Shown: positions 15,524-25,338 of the stretch, piece after piece
How positions within the stretch are numbered: the stretch's first letter is position 1
Layout: the number at the start of each line of letters is the position of its first letter
DNA from: Candidatus Saccharimonadota bacterium
GTDB lineage: Bacteria > Patescibacteriota > Saccharimonadia > Saccharimonadales > Saccharimonadaceae
DNA length: 64,000 nt
Assembly: GCA_017513905.1 (NCBI GenBank)
Contig: JAFWMR010000022.1
Span: forward strand, 1-64,000
Reading direction: 5' to 3'
The notes under the pieces: generated by a model
The model's input: only the letters and a program-made list of their open reading frames with translations
Database searches by the model: none
What the model was told of the DNA's origin: nothing
Program-made: the position numbers and the translations under genes

Positions 15524-18500
15524 TTATTTGTTTAATGTTACATCGACGCTGTTGGAAAGATGGTACTTGCCATCATGAACAAAAATGATTGGCTCTAGCT
15601 CGTAGTTACCGGGTGCTGCTACATAGAGTGGGATTTGGATCTCGTTAGACGTATAGTGTTTGTTTAGATTTAGTTTTACATACTCGTTATTATTGCGAGA
15701 AAGATATAATCCAGTATCGCTAGAGAATGTCGCAGAGAATTTTAGTCCAACCGGGAGTGCGATATTTATTTCTCCATTACGTTCTTCACCCTGAAGATTC
15801 GATATATCAAGAACCAGATTAGCTGTCTGTCCTACCGAAGTCGCCCCGCTTATATGCGCGGAAATATCGGTCGTAGAATCAGCAAGATCGGATATGCGTC
15901 CTTGGTAATAGTAAGTAGCGTAGAGGTCGTTGGAACTTGTCTTAAATTCAAGAGTTGAAAGGCTATCTGACGAGAAAATACGTTTTTCAATTGCTAAGCC
16001 GTTAAACTCAATACGCTCTGTTCCTTCTGGACGAACGATATCTATGGTGTTCTTTTGGGAGAGTTCGGCTTCGTTGTTGTTGAAGAACGAAATGATTGCG
16101 AAGTCGAGATAATCAGCGGCCGGGTTCTCGATGACGACACGATCAATATATGAAGCGGCTTTATTCTTTTCGAGCATGGTTGCAAGAACTGCATACAAAT
16201 CGCCGTGAATATCGGAGTAATCAACGAGCTTATAAAGTGACGATGCCGAATCATAATCGCCAAGGAAAGCATAGGCCAGACCGAGGACGATACGGTCTTG
16301 GTCGCTAAGATCGTCACGATCTATAGCATTCAGGTCGAATAACACTGGTTCTCGGAAGCTTGCGAGCACAAGGAGCTTTTCAAGGGCGATCGACGTCTCG
16401 TCATTTATTTCAACGGAGTAGTTTACGGGTTTCAAATCAAAGTAGTCACGTGCGTAGAAATTTGCGAGTGCCGTAAGTGTATAATCACCTTCAGCATTTA
16501 TAAGTGGTCTCAAAACTCCGTTATCAGTCAGGTATATCGAAAAATCTGGGGCTTTGACGGAGCTAGATTCTTTATAAAGGCTATCGTGGATTTCTCCAGC
16601 CTTGTAGTAAGCGATTTGCGTGTCAAGGCGTTCGGTTAGGTTGCCTTCTAGCTTATCGAGATAATCAATATATTTTTTTGCATCCTTGCTATATAGCTCA
16701 ACAATGATAGGATTCTTTACTGGCGTGATTGATTTAACCTCGGATAAGTCCATGGTTTGTTTGATACTGACTTCTTGTGCCGTTTCGACAATTTCTACTG
16801 GGAACTCCATAGCATCTTCGTTCCCTGCGTCGTCGTGGCCGGAAATGCGTACCGTATAGTTTCCTAATGGCAATTTACCGAGATTCGCATAGACGTTCTC
16901 GCCAAGTTGTCCCGTAGCCTCACCGTGTTTGTCGGTGTCTTTAACTTCAAAAGTATAATGGATAGTATTAGATCCCGAGACAGGTGAAGTCGCGTTCAAA
17001 ACGAGATCGTCTGTGTCTTTAACTTTCTTTGGCATAACGGTCGAGATGGAGAGCGGGAGGAATGAACCGATTTTCTTCGTGCCAACGCCAGCATAGATTA
17101 TGTCGCTTGGGCGAACCACAATTGCCGTGAATCGGAATGACGTAATGATATCATTCAAATCGAACTCAAATTCTGCTTCACCATTTTCAAATGTCTTTTC
17201 GCCGAAGAAGATAGTATCGCCAAAATTAGAACGCGCGCCGCCGGCGGCTCCTTTGCCACCACCAGCTTCGCCCAGCTCGAAATCGCGGAAAGTAGACATC
17301 GAGTAGCCTTTGATTGTCTTGTTTGCATAAATAGAATCAAGAATGCCGGTACTGTCGCTAGCGCCGTTAAATACCGCGTCATTAACTACGGAAAGATTAA
17401 CTTTTCCGGAATCGGCGCGAGAACCATCTGGATAAGTGATAATTACTTTAGCCTTAACATGGTCACCGGGCTCATAGGATTCTTTGTCGGTTTCGATTGA
17501 GACGGATAGGTTTGCATTTGTCGCATCGTAGTCGTAATAGTTCGGAGCGATACGATAGAATTTACCGTCTTTGAAATATGCGCCGATAAACTTTGCTCCA
17601 GGATATAGATTGTAGTCAAAATCATAATCAAATGTGTCACTATCCGAAATGTTCGCCGAGACAATCCTTTCTTTATAGCCGATAGTAAGAACCTTGCCGG
17701 TGTTTTCTACGCTCTCACCATTGGCGTCATATAAGCCGAGGCTTAGCTTGTCGCCGACATTATAATTCGTTATGCCGTTAGTATCACGAAGACCGAAGCG
17801 GTAGAGCGCATAGTGCGCACTGAGATGAATAGAAGTGTCGTTATAATAGTCTTCATAGCCATAACCGTAAAAGTCATCATAGCTATGGACTGCTTTGAAT
17901 CTGCTGCAATTGCAAGACCCGGAACCTGAATAGTAGCCATAGCGATAATAAGTGTTATGAGACGTCGATGGTCGATTCATAGAGTCTGTAGCTGATACTT
18001 GGACAGAATAGGAATAATAAGTATTTTCGGTCGACGGCTTGTAATCAGTAGAGTAATGATAGTCGTATTTGCCGTCTCTAATATCGATAGTTTCCGTAGC
18101 TATTACTTCTGACGTAGTCGTAATATTGTATACTGGAACGTTTTGCTTCGTGTATTGGTCGTACGATGTGCCAGTTTGCACGCGCACGGTTTTGTGTTCG
18201 TAAACCTTCAGTGTGGCAGGTCCAGAATAATTTGATGAATCGAGTGCTCTACTGTAATATCCGTATTCTGCTTCGCGAGTTAGATCAAGATTCTTCGCAG
18301 TGATATTTAAAGTATTGGTGGCTTCATTTTGTTTGATGTTTAAATTGAGATTTGTCTTGAAGATAAAGAAACACGCGGAAGTCGAATACTTATTATATTC
18401 AGCCCCTGCGGACTTAATCTCAAAATAATTGTTTAAATAAACGGACGGCGACGATTCAAGAGAATACGTACGCTCAGTCGGGAGGCTAAAGGAAGCTTCA

Positions 18501-20446
18501 CCGTAGGCGTTAGTAGTTCCATAATAATCATGTTTGTCATAGGTGATAACGAGGTCTTTGTTTGCCGCAGGAAAACCAGTGACGTGAGATACTTTGACTT
18601 TAAAGTTCATAGGTTCACCAGCAATGGTGTAATTCTTTGGCATTATGACTTCATATGTGTAATTTTCAAGAGTGTAATCTTCGATTGAGATATTTCGAGT
18701 TGCTATTGACGCATCATTGTATGTGACTCTTAGATATGCCCATGGCATATCTTTGATATTGTCTAGCGACAGGTCAGCGGAGAATGTACCATCAGAATTA
18801 ATGACGATAGACTGCTTAAATACCACATTCGTGTTGCTCCAGTCAGAATTCAAGGAAAGGCTGAACTTACTCATATCTGGAGCGTCAGCAAAGAAGCTCA
18901 GTGGAATATAGCCCCAGATTTTGACCGTATCGGTGGGCTTGTAGAGTGGGCGGTCAGTGTAAATAAACCCAGTTGGGTATAAGTCATTCTTGTAGTTATT
19001 CAAACCGATGATAAGTGGGTTGCTGTCATCGCCTACTTTGGCATAATCAATATTTTTGGAGAAGTCAGAGAAACCATCGATTCTCAAAAGGCCATTGTCG
19101 TCAGTATAGTAGTCGTTGCCTTTAAAATTGATTTTTGCCCCTTGCTTTAATTCCCCATTTTCGGCAACCCAAAATATAAGATCGCGCTCAGATTCGAAAG
19201 AGTAAGCATCTAGGTTGTTAACCTGAATATTGGCAGTCAAAATATTTGCATCATCAGCGGACTTAAGGCGAAATATATAGTAACCAGCAGGAAGTGTTTC
19301 TTTCAGAATTAATCTTTTGTAATAGTCATAATCACTAGCTGGGATCATTTCGAATTCTTTGCGTCCGAGGGATTCGCCTTGTACAGACTCGCCTTTAAGA
19401 TATTTTATGTATTCATCGGCAGAACTGATTTTTTCAACAGTAAAATGTGACGCGTTGCTAAAATCTGATGCACTAACTACAATGCTTGGGAAATCTGCTG
19501 GGTGGAAAGTTGTGATTTTGTCTAAGGTTATATAGTAGTCACGACTGTCCTGTGAAGAAACAGTGCGGGAATGCGTAGAGAAAGATGAATGGAAATCTTC
19601 GGCCATGGTTTCTTCACCAACGGTTAAGCCGGCAGTGATAGTAATTTCGTAGGTAGTATCAGCGGAAAGTGGGGCCGATGGAGAGAACCGCCAACCGCGG
19701 TCGGTTTTTGCGAATGTTCCGTCAACTGACGGAGAAATCCTGAAGTGGTCTTTAATACCTTCAACTTCTGGGTAAGAGAAATTAATTTCGATTACGGACT
19801 CTTCGGATACGTAGTTAGCGCCATTTGCAGGGTAAACCTTGGATACGGAGAGAGCCTTTTTGGTCTGATAGGCCCATTTGTAAGAAACGATTGGGCCGTT
19901 CATGGAATTAAAGCCAAATACCGTGTTGTCCGCAAGCGTCGAGGTTGGAGTGAGCTCGTATTCGATACCGGGCTTTACTTCTTTCAAATCATAATCAATC
20001 GCCGGATCGAGGACCAAAACTTCTTTGAGTTTCTCGATGGATGCGTTTTCTGTCTTGATTGTAAAATGAGAGTTGTTGGAAAGAATACCATCTTCTATTG
20101 CGGTTGGAGAGATACTAAGGATCTTTGTATGGTCGTCGCCTCCAGGGATGAGAGATAACACACTAGATAAGTCGCCGAATGTCATAAGGCTATAAAGCGC
20201 TCCGCCGATGATTGTAACTAGGATGGCCGTGGCTGCAGAGAAAAGAATGTCGTGGAGATTCTTCTTTTTTGCATCAACTTGATCATCGGAATTTGACGGT
20301 CCTGTGTCGCCCGTGAATGCTGATTCAATTTCTTCTTTGGTTGGTGCCTCGCCAACAAAAGCATCGACAACTTCCTCTTTCGTTGGTTCAGTTTCGTTTG
20401 CCTCCGGCCTATCCTCAGGGACCGGATTGTCTGATTCTAGTTTCAT
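15524..20446 (-). CDS. giant alpha-2-macroglobulin-like surface protein
   Basis: At 1640 residues this is the longest gene here. It has an acidic cytoplasmic tail (1-60) with a repeated PTKEE motif, one transmembrane helix (about 67-90), then a huge extracellular part. The middle holds macroglobulin-type domains: YTDRPLYKPTDTVKIWGY, then a bait-like region and ITSFRFTAIVVRPSD, matching the A2M-domain entry segment. A helical domain resembling the A2M thioester domain and C-terminal beta domains follow. The thioester motif (CxEQ) is not present, so covalent trapping is unlikely. AAAGGAGAG precedes ATG 20446 and TGCTATAAT lies about 50 bases upstream. Inferred role: protease trap or surface scaffold. 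Confidence 0.85.
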   Translation of the reverse strand: MKLESDNPVPEDRPEANETEPTKEEVVDAFVGEAPTKEEIESAFTGDTGPSNSDDQVDAKKKNLHDILFSAATAILVTIIGGALYSLMTFGDLSSVLSLIPGGDDHTKILSISPTAIEDGILSNNSHFTIKTENASIEKLKEVLVLDPAIDYDLKEVKPGIEYELTPTSTLADNTVFGFNSMNGPIVSYKWAYQTKKALSVSKVYPANGANYVSEESVIEINFSYPEVEGIKDHFRISPSVDGTFAKTDRGWRFSPSAPLSADTTYEITITAGLTVGEETMAEDFHSSFSTHSRTVSSQDSRDYYITLDKITTFHPADFPSIVVSASDFSNASHFTVEKISSADEYIKYLKGESVQGESLGRKEFEMIPASDYDYYKRLILKETLPAGYYIFRLKSADDANILTANIQVNNLDAYSFESERDLIFWVAENGELKQGAKINFKGNDYYTDDNGLLRIDGFSDFSKNIDYAKVGDDSNPLIIGLNNYKNDLYPTGFIYTDRPLYKPTDTVKIWGYIPLSFFADAPDMSKFSLSLNSDWSNTNVVFKQSIVINSDGTFSADLSLDNIKDMPWAYLRVTYNDASIATRNISIEDYTLENYTYEVIMPKNYTIAGEPMNFKVKVSHVTGFPAANKDLVITYDKHDYYGTTNAYGEASFSLPTERTYSLESSPSVYLNNYFEIKSAGAEYNKYSTSACFFIFKTNLNLNIKQNEATNTLNITAKNLDLTREAEYGYYSRALDSSNYSGPATLKVYEHKTVRVQTGTSYDQYTKQNVPVYNITTTSEVIATETIDIRDGKYDYHYSTDYKPSTENTYYSYSVQVSATDSMNRPSTSHNTYYRYGYYSGSGSCNCSRFKAVHSYDDFYGYGYEDYYNDTSIHLSAHYALYRFGLRDTNGITNYNVGDKLSLGLYDANGESVENTGKVLTIGYKERIVSANISDSDTFDYDFDYNLYPGAKFIGAYFKDGKFYRIAPNYYDYDATNANLSVSIETDKESYEPGDHVKAKVIITYPDGSRADSGKVNLSVVNDAVFNGASDSTGILDSIYANKTIKGYSMSTFRDFELGEAGGGKGAAGGARSNFGDTIFFGEKTFENGEAEFEFDLNDIITSFRFTAIVVRPSDIIYAGVGTKKIGSFLPLSISTVMPKKVKDTDDLVLNATSPVSGSNTIHYTFEVKDTDKHGEATGQLGENVYANLGKLPLGNYTVRISGHDDAGNEDAMEFPVEIVETAQEVSIKQTMDLSEVKSITPVKNPIIVELYSKDAKKYIDYLDKLEGNLTERLDTQIAYYKAGEIHDSLYKESSSVKAPDFSIYLTDNGVLRPLINAEGDYTLTALANFYARDYFDLKPVNYSVEINDETSIALEKLLVLASFREPVLFDLNAIDRDDLSDQDRIVLGLAYAFLGDYDSASSLYKLVDYSDIHGDLYAVLATMLEKNKAASYIDRVVIENPAADYLDFAIISFFNNNEAELSQKNTIDIVRPEGTERIEFNGLAIEKRIFSSDSLSTLEFKTSSNDLYATYYYQGRISDLADSTTDISAHISGATSVGQTANLVLDISNLQGEERNGEINIALPVGLKFSATFSSDTGLYLSRNNNEYVKLNLNKHYTSNEIQIPLYVAAPGNYELEPIIFVHDGKYHLSNSVDVTLNK

Positions 20447-20569
20447 ATCTCTCCTTTTATGACCTTTGCTTAACCATATCCAAAAATTAAGCTGTTTGTT
20501 TAATTATAGCATAAACGTTTTGGGCTATATATTTTGAATTATAGAGGAAGTGTGATATAATTTGTCATT

Positions 20570-20671
20570 ATGCGAAAGAAGCTCGATAAAGTAATTGCGA
20601 AACTCAATCGCAATAATAATCACAAACACAGCGATAAGCGCAAGCACTTGCGCCACAAAGACGGTCGCTAA
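20570..20671 (+). CDS. very small basic protein (33 aa)
   Basis: ATG 20570 to TAA 20671 encodes 33 residues, about half Lys, Arg or His (MRKKLDKVIAKLNRN...HLRHKDGR). It is bracketed by a full expression unit: extended -10 TGATATAAT ending 8 bases before ATG (leaderless) and a strong terminator 2 bases after the stop. That makes it a convincing gene despite its size. It does not match ribosomal proteins L34, L36 or Thx by eye. Possible nucleic-acid or ribosome binder. Confidence 0.7.
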   Translation: MRKKLDKVIAKLNRNNNHKHSDKRKHLRHKDGR

Positions 20672-20673
20672 TT

Positions 20674-20700
20674 AAAACCCGCCTCGTTAGGCGGGTTTTT
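20674..20700. terminator. rho-independent terminator, probably bidirectional
   Basis: Stem 20674-20683 with 20690-20699 (AAAACCCGCC / GGCGGGTTTT), 6-base loop. It ends the 33-codon gene and also faces the FNT gene on the other strand. Confidence 0.9.
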
Positions 20701-20705
20701 GATGA

Positions 20706-21302
20706 CTATTTTTTCTTGATGGTAACTTTTGTAGTTTTTTCGACTTCGACAGTAATATAACTCGTAATAAGACTGCCAAGAAAATTACCAAGGATAGCTA
20801 GTGTTAGGCTCCACGAGAAGTTTGCGGCAACGCCAAGTGTAATGACGTTTGCAATGCAGTGTTGAAAACCACAAAAGATGAATAGAGGTATGCCAAAGAT
20901 TATCCCGAGTGGAGTCCCCTTTTTGAACATTTTAACGGCGAGATACATGATCACGCCACAAAGAAGTGATTTAATGAAGAAAGCTACCGAGAATTCCCAT
21001 GCATCCACCTTGGTAGTCGCCGCTTCAATGATGGATGGGTCGGCAACACGGAAGAGTAAGCCAACGAGATATCCAAAAATAAGATTGACCGCAAGAATGA
21101 TGACGAGGTCGCGAACTTTTAATTTGTTCTCAAAAAGAAAGCCGCATTTGCCCGTGAATAAGTTGAGCTCTAGATAGCAAACGCCAAGTAAACCAAATGC
21201 AAAGATGACTGGGCCAATGGGGTTGCCTAGTTTAAGTAAGGCGAAATTACCGAGACCAATAAGTAATGCGGCGGCCGCAGATTTCTTGATAAGATTGGGC
21301 AT
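20706..21302 (-). CDS. formate/nitrite-transporter (FNT) family channel, short
   Basis: A 198-residue membrane protein, shorter than the usual 260-290. Family features include LNLFTGKCG (the Omega-loop segment) and FCGFQHCIANV, equivalent to the GFEHxVANM helix break. About five transmembrane helices are visible; the first family helix seems shortened or missing. FNT proteins are pentameric channels for formate, nitrite, hydrosulfide or lactate. It starts directly after the upstream gene's stop with AGGAAG as ribosome site. Confidence 0.85.
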   Translation of the reverse strand: MPNLIKKSAAAALLIGLGNFALLKLGNPIGPVIFAFGLLGVCYLELNLFTGKCGFLFENKLKVRDLVIILAVNLIFGYLVGLLFRVADPSIIEAATTKVDAWEFSVAFFIKSLLCGVIMYLAVKMFKKGTPLGIIFGIPLFIFCGFQHCIANVITLGVAANFSWSLTLAILGNFLGSLITSYITVEVEKTTKVTIKKK

Positions 21303-21303
21303 A

Positions 21304-21804
21304 TTATTCTTCCTTAGATTTCTTGATATCAGAATAGAATGTCTTTAGCGTAAGACAGAGCGGCGGGAGCGGGTCATCGGTTTTCATGTAGTCATAGACA
21401 ATTGACCCGTCTGCAGCGGATATTTTGGCATAATAGCGCCAGAGTAAGCCATGACCAAAACTTTCTAGGTGTTTATCTGGGTTATCAATAGTATCTGAAA
21501 GGAAGTCTTCAAGACGGTTTAGATAACGAGCTTGTTTGACTTTGTAATTCTTAGAGAATATATTCTCCCATAGATTCTTCTGAGCGAAATATTCGAGGAC
21601 TTCTTCATCTTTACCTTCTGGAGAGATTTCGTTCCCAAAGGCATCATGCTTAACGGCAGCCTTAAGTTCGCTCTCTAGCGAGGAGAACTGTCTTTCGATT
21701 TCTTGACGATAATCATTCATTAAGTCTCCGAGGAGCTTCTGAAAGTCCTCATCGAGATCTTTACGCTTCTTATCGTCTTCCTGAGCTTCTTCATCCCAAA
21801 ACAT
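21304..21804 (-). CDS. hypothetical soluble, highly charged protein (166 aa)
   Basis: No family recognised. Residues 1-70 are strongly charged and probably helical or coiled (DKKRKDLDEDFQKLL...RQFSSLESELKAAV); the rest is mixed with aromatic residues (GHGLLWRYYAKISAADG). No signal or membrane segment. The -10 TGATACAAT ends 7 bases before ATG (leaderless), and the promoter diverges from that of the P-type ATPase. First gene of a pair with the FNT channel. Confidence 0.75.
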   Translation of the reverse strand: MFWDEEAQEDDKKRKDLDEDFQKLLGDLMNDYRQEIERQFSSLESELKAAVKHDAFGNEISPEGKDEEVLEYFAQKNLWENIFSKNYKVKQARYLNRLEDFLSDTIDNPDKHLESFGHGLLWRYYAKISAADGSIVYDYMKTDDPLPPLCLTLKTFYSDIKKSKEE

Positions 21805-21851
21805 TGATTCTATTGTATCATAAAATATCCATTTGATGCTATAATTATTCT

Positions 21852-24185
21852 ATGAAATTTCAAGGTCTATCTCGCGAGGAAGTTCGCGAGCGGGTGCTGG
21901 CAGGCCAGGTTAATAAGCCGGTAAAGGCTCCTTCTAAGTCGGTGGCTAGAATTATAATAGATAATACCTTTACCTATTTTAACGGTGTGTTTGCGGCGAT
22001 TGCTACGATTTTGATCTTGGCGGAACTATACCGAGATTTGACTTTTTTGGGTGTAATTATAGCAAACACTCTGATAGGTATTCTTCAGGAGCTGCGTGCA
22101 AAAGATGTACTCGATAGATTGAATATGCTCAATGTCCAAAAAATTGACGTGGTGCGCGACGGAAAGACGATATCTATATCAGTAAATGACTTAGTACTAG
22201 ATGATACGGTGTTATTAAAGGCGGGAGATCAAATTCCGGCGGATGCAAAGGTGCTCGAAGGCGATATAGTGGTGAACGAAGCTCTTCTCACTGGAGAGGC
22301 TGACGAAATACAAAAAAGTCGCGGAGCAGAGTTGCTTTCGGGTAGCTTCGTAATTTCAGGAGAATGTTATGCAATATTGATGAGGGTTGGCGCCGAATCA
22401 TATATTTCTAAACTGACCTTACAGGCAAAGGCGATTAAATCTGGTGAACAGTCAGAAATAATCCGATCGTTAAACCGTATCGTAAAAGTGGCAGGAATTG
22501 CTATTATACCTGTAGGTGTGATAGTCTATGGTCATCAACTATTGGTCGAACATCTACCTTTAGAGACAAGTATCCAAGGTGCAGCGTCAGCGGTACTGGG
22601 CATGATCCCAGAGGGGTTGTTCCTTCTCGCAAGCGTAAGCTTAGCTGTAAGCGTAATGCGCTTGGCCAGAGAAAAGGTGCTAGTGCATGAGATGAAATGT
22701 ATCGAAACACTCGCGAGAGTAGATGTGTTATGCGTAGATAAGACTGGAACAATAACGAGCCCAGACATGAAGGTAAAAGAATGGGTAAAGCTAGACAAAA
22801 AGGAAGACCCAGAGAAAATACTTACTAGTTTTGTTGCGTCCCACAAAGCCGATAACGCTACAATGAAAGCCCTGAAAAAATTCTTTAAACCGTCTGAAAC
22901 TACCACGAAAGCCACACAGGTGTGGGGGTTCTCTTCAAAATACAAGTACAGCGCCGCAAAACTAGGTGGAAAGATATATGTACTAGGAGCACCTGAGTTT
23001 GTATTAAAAGACCACTACGATAAATACAAAAAAGACATCCAACATCATACGCAGAGAGGCTATAGAGTGCTGGTTTTTGGAGAGTATAGTTCCCTATTTG
23101 ACGGACATGAATTAGAAAAACCCATAAAAGCGCTCGCAATGATAACGCTGGAAAACCCACTAAGAAAGACCGCGGCAGAAACATTCCGTTATTTCCGCGA
23201 AGAAGGCGTTGAGATAAAAGTTATTTCTGGGGATAACGCATTGACGGTCTCTGAGGTTGCGCGACAAGCACAGATTGAAGGAGCAAGCAATTATGTTGAT
23301 GCAGCTACATTAACAAACGATGAGCTAATAAGTGCAGCAGCAGAGAAATATACTGTTTTTGGCCGTGTAACGCCGGAGCAAAAACGAAAGCTAGTTAAGG
23401 CTCTCCAGGCACATGGCCACCACGTAGCAATGACCGGTGATGGTGTAAATGATATTCTTGCGCTAAAAGATGCCGACTGTAGCATTGCGATGGCTTCAGG
23501 GAGCGAAGCAGCAGCGCAATCTGCGCAGCTAGTGCTCTTAGAATCTGATTTTTCTAAGATGCTGAAAGTAGTATTAGAGGGGCGAAGGGTAGTAAATAAC
23601 CTAGAACGTTCGGGAAGTTTGTTTATAGTAAAGAATATTTTCTCCTTCTTAGCAGCAGCGCTAACACTAATACTCGGAACGAAATACCCGATGACTCCAT
23701 CACAGGTTTCAATGTTGTCGATTTGGGTGATAGGTCTACCGTCATTCTTCCTAGCCCAAGCACCAAATAAAAATCGTATAGGAGGACGCTTTATGATGAA
23801 TATTCTCGGCAAGGCGATTCCTGCTGGAATCATAAGTGCAGTGATCGTATTCGCGATGATGCTCTTGGGGCAAGCTATGGGGATACCAGAAGCGGAGATA
23901 TCGACAGCTTGCACGCTGGTGTTTGGCATAGTGAGCTTGCTGTATCTGTACCGTATCTGTCAACCGCTTAATGCTTATCGAACGCTAGTATTTTCTGGAT
24001 GTATCATTGGGCTTGCGGCTTGTTTCTGGTGGCTGGGTTTCGTATTTGGTCTTTCTGATATATCTTCTGTAGCATTACTCCTATGTCTTGGGTTTGGGCT
24101 TATAGCTTATCCAGCTTTGATTTATCTGCCTAAATTGATGGGCAATAGAATTGATAAATTCGTTACGAAAATAGAAAAGAAATAA
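21852..24185 (+). CDS. cation-translocating P-type ATPase (CtpE-like)
   Basis: A 777-residue P-type ATPase coupling ATP hydrolysis to ion transport. It has the actuator loop LLTGEADEIQK, the phosphorylation motif DKTGTIT (D296), the hinge GDGVNDILALKDADCSIAMA, and about ten transmembrane helices. PEGLFLLASV before the phosphorylation site and the absence of N-terminal metal-binding domains suggest the CtpE/MgtA-like branch (Ca2+ or Mg2+) rather than heavy-metal pumps. TATAAT ends 6 bases before ATG (leaderless), divergent from the gene at 21804. Confidence 0.9.
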   Translation: MKFQGLSREEVRERVLAGQVNKPVKAPSKSVARIIIDNTFTYFNGVFAAIATILILAELYRDLTFLGVIIANTLIGILQELRAKDVLDRLNMLNVQKIDVVRDGKTISISVNDLVLDDTVLLKAGDQIPADAKVLEGDIVVNEALLTGEADEIQKSRGAELLSGSFVISGECYAILMRVGAESYISKLTLQAKAIKSGEQSEIIRSLNRIVKVAGIAIIPVGVIVYGHQLLVEHLPLETSIQGAASAVLGMIPEGLFLLASVSLAVSVMRLAREKVLVHEMKCIETLARVDVLCVDKTGTITSPDMKVKEWVKLDKKEDPEKILTSFVASHKADNATMKALKKFFKPSETTTKATQVWGFSSKYKYSAAKLGGKIYVLGAPEFVLKDHYDKYKKDIQHHTQRGYRVLVFGEYSSLFDGHELEKPIKALAMITLENPLRKTAAETFRYFREEGVEIKVISGDNALTVSEVARQAQIEGASNYVDAATLTNDELISAAAEKYTVFGRVTPEQKRKLVKALQAHGHHVAMTGDGVNDILALKDADCSIAMASGSEAAAQSAQLVLLESDFSKMLKVVLEGRRVVNNLERSGSLFIVKNIFSFLAAALTLILGTKYPMTPSQVSMLSIWVIGLPSFFLAQAPNKNRIGGRFMMNILGKAIPAGIISAVIVFAMMLLGQAMGIPEAEISTACTLVFGIVSLLYLYRICQPLNAYRTLVFSGCIIGLAACFWWLGFVFGLSDISSVALLLCLGFGLIAYPALIYLPKLMGNRIDKFVTKIEKK

Positions 24186-24239
24186 CAGAGTGGTAAAGTT
24201 GTTTGACGCTCATAATATGAGGATATATAATTTTAGGTG

Positions 24240-25292
24240 ATGGGCGGTTTATTTGAGCAAGTTAAGGCTTTTGCGCAAAGAGACGATCTAGTCGAAACTA
24301 TCGTTTTGTTTTTGCAGGAGCACTACGAGCTAGCTCTGATTGCTATAGCGATTATTTTCATATTCGTGCTAAGTCTTTCGACCATATTGCAGCGACTTCG
24401 TAAATCATCGTGGATTGCTCTGGTTCCAATATATAGATTCGTCGTATTGTTTAAGGCTACCGGTATTAGCCCTTGGTACGCCATATTGATGTTGATACCT
24501 GGAGTAAATCTGATTATGCGGGTAGTATTCTACGTGGCGTTGGTTAGAAAGTTCAATCGTAATTATTTCTTCGTATTCTTGCTGACGGTGCTGCCGTTAA
24601 TATTCTTACCAGTCGTTGCATTTGGTGATGGCCATTATATTTATATCAAGAAAGTAAAGAGGCCGAAGGAGAAGAAGGCAAAATTAGCGCGATCTGTTCG
24701 AAAAGAAAAGGACAGCGCTTCTTCGTCAGCTGTCAAGAATACGCCGGTTGAAAAGGTGGATACCCAAAGCAAGGTTGCGTCAAAAACCCAGCACGAATAT
24801 GTTGCACCTGCGCTATCTATGGCGGAGATTAGGAAGCAGAGAGCAAAGGCTCATATTGATAGGTTAAATGCCAAGCTCGAGTCGTCGCGGAAGATGCAAG
24901 CCCAAACCGCCAATCAAATTCGCGCCAAGAAGCCGGTCCAGGCGAGCAAAACAATGCCAGAAATGCAAATGGGCCCAAAGAGTCGCAATATAAACGCGCA
25001 AGTTAAGAAGGCGAGCGAAATGACGAATGAATATGAAAGACTACTACGAGAGCAGGAGGCTCGACAGAAGCGTAGACAGCAAATGCTACGCCAAGCGCGG
25101 AAGTCAGTTATTAATCCGGCCATAAAAAAGTCTATTGCTATTAATGACGTAGCAAAAAGACCACTCGGAGCCGTAAAGGTGATCCCTAAACAATCTAAAC
25201 CGGTCGCTATAAATAGTCTGGTCAGAAAAGCTACCCCTAAACCTCGAGCAAACCAAACTAATCCGCATGGTATCAAGATAAATTTCAGCTAA
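24240..25292 (+). CDS. membrane protein with DUF5684-like domain and long basic tail
   Basis: A 350-residue protein. The N-terminal 135 residues hold three to four transmembrane helices with SSWIALVPIYRFVVLFKATG and PWYAILMLIPGVNLIMRV, matching the small DUF5684-like membrane domain also seen at 36921 and partly at 34282. The remaining 210 residues are a cytoplasmic, Lys/Arg/Gln-rich, probably coiled or disordered tail (isoelectric point clearly high). TATAAT (24226-24231) ends 8 bases before ATG 24240. Function unknown; the tail could bind nucleic acid or membrane lipids. Confidence 0.75.
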   Translation: MGGLFEQVKAFAQRDDLVETIVLFLQEHYELALIAIAIIFIFVLSLSTILQRLRKSSWIALVPIYRFVVLFKATGISPWYAILMLIPGVNLIMRVVFYVALVRKFNRNYFFVFLLTVLPLIFLPVVAFGDGHYIYIKKVKRPKEKKAKLARSVRKEKDSASSSAVKNTPVEKVDTQSKVASKTQHEYVAPALSMAEIRKQRAKAHIDRLNAKLESSRKMQAQTANQIRAKKPVQASKTMPEMQMGPKSRNINAQVKKASEMTNEYERLLREQEARQKRRQQMLRQARKSVINPAIKKSIAINDVAKRPLGAVKVIPKQSKPVAINSLVRKATPKPRANQTNPHGIKINFS

Positions 25293-25295
25293 ACT

Positions 25296-25325
25296 AAAAA
25301 CTCCTGGAATTATCCAAGAGTTTTG
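25296..25325. terminator. bidirectional terminator between convergent genes
   Basis: Stem AAAACTC/GAGTTTT with an inner TGGA/TCCA helix; A-run on one side and T-run on the other. Confidence 0.8.
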
Positions 25326-25338
25326 TTCTTATAAGAAG

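Noticed and set aside
23291-23929. Minus-strand 212-codon frame opposite the P-type ATPase
   Set aside because: Antisense of conserved P-type motifs; no start signals.
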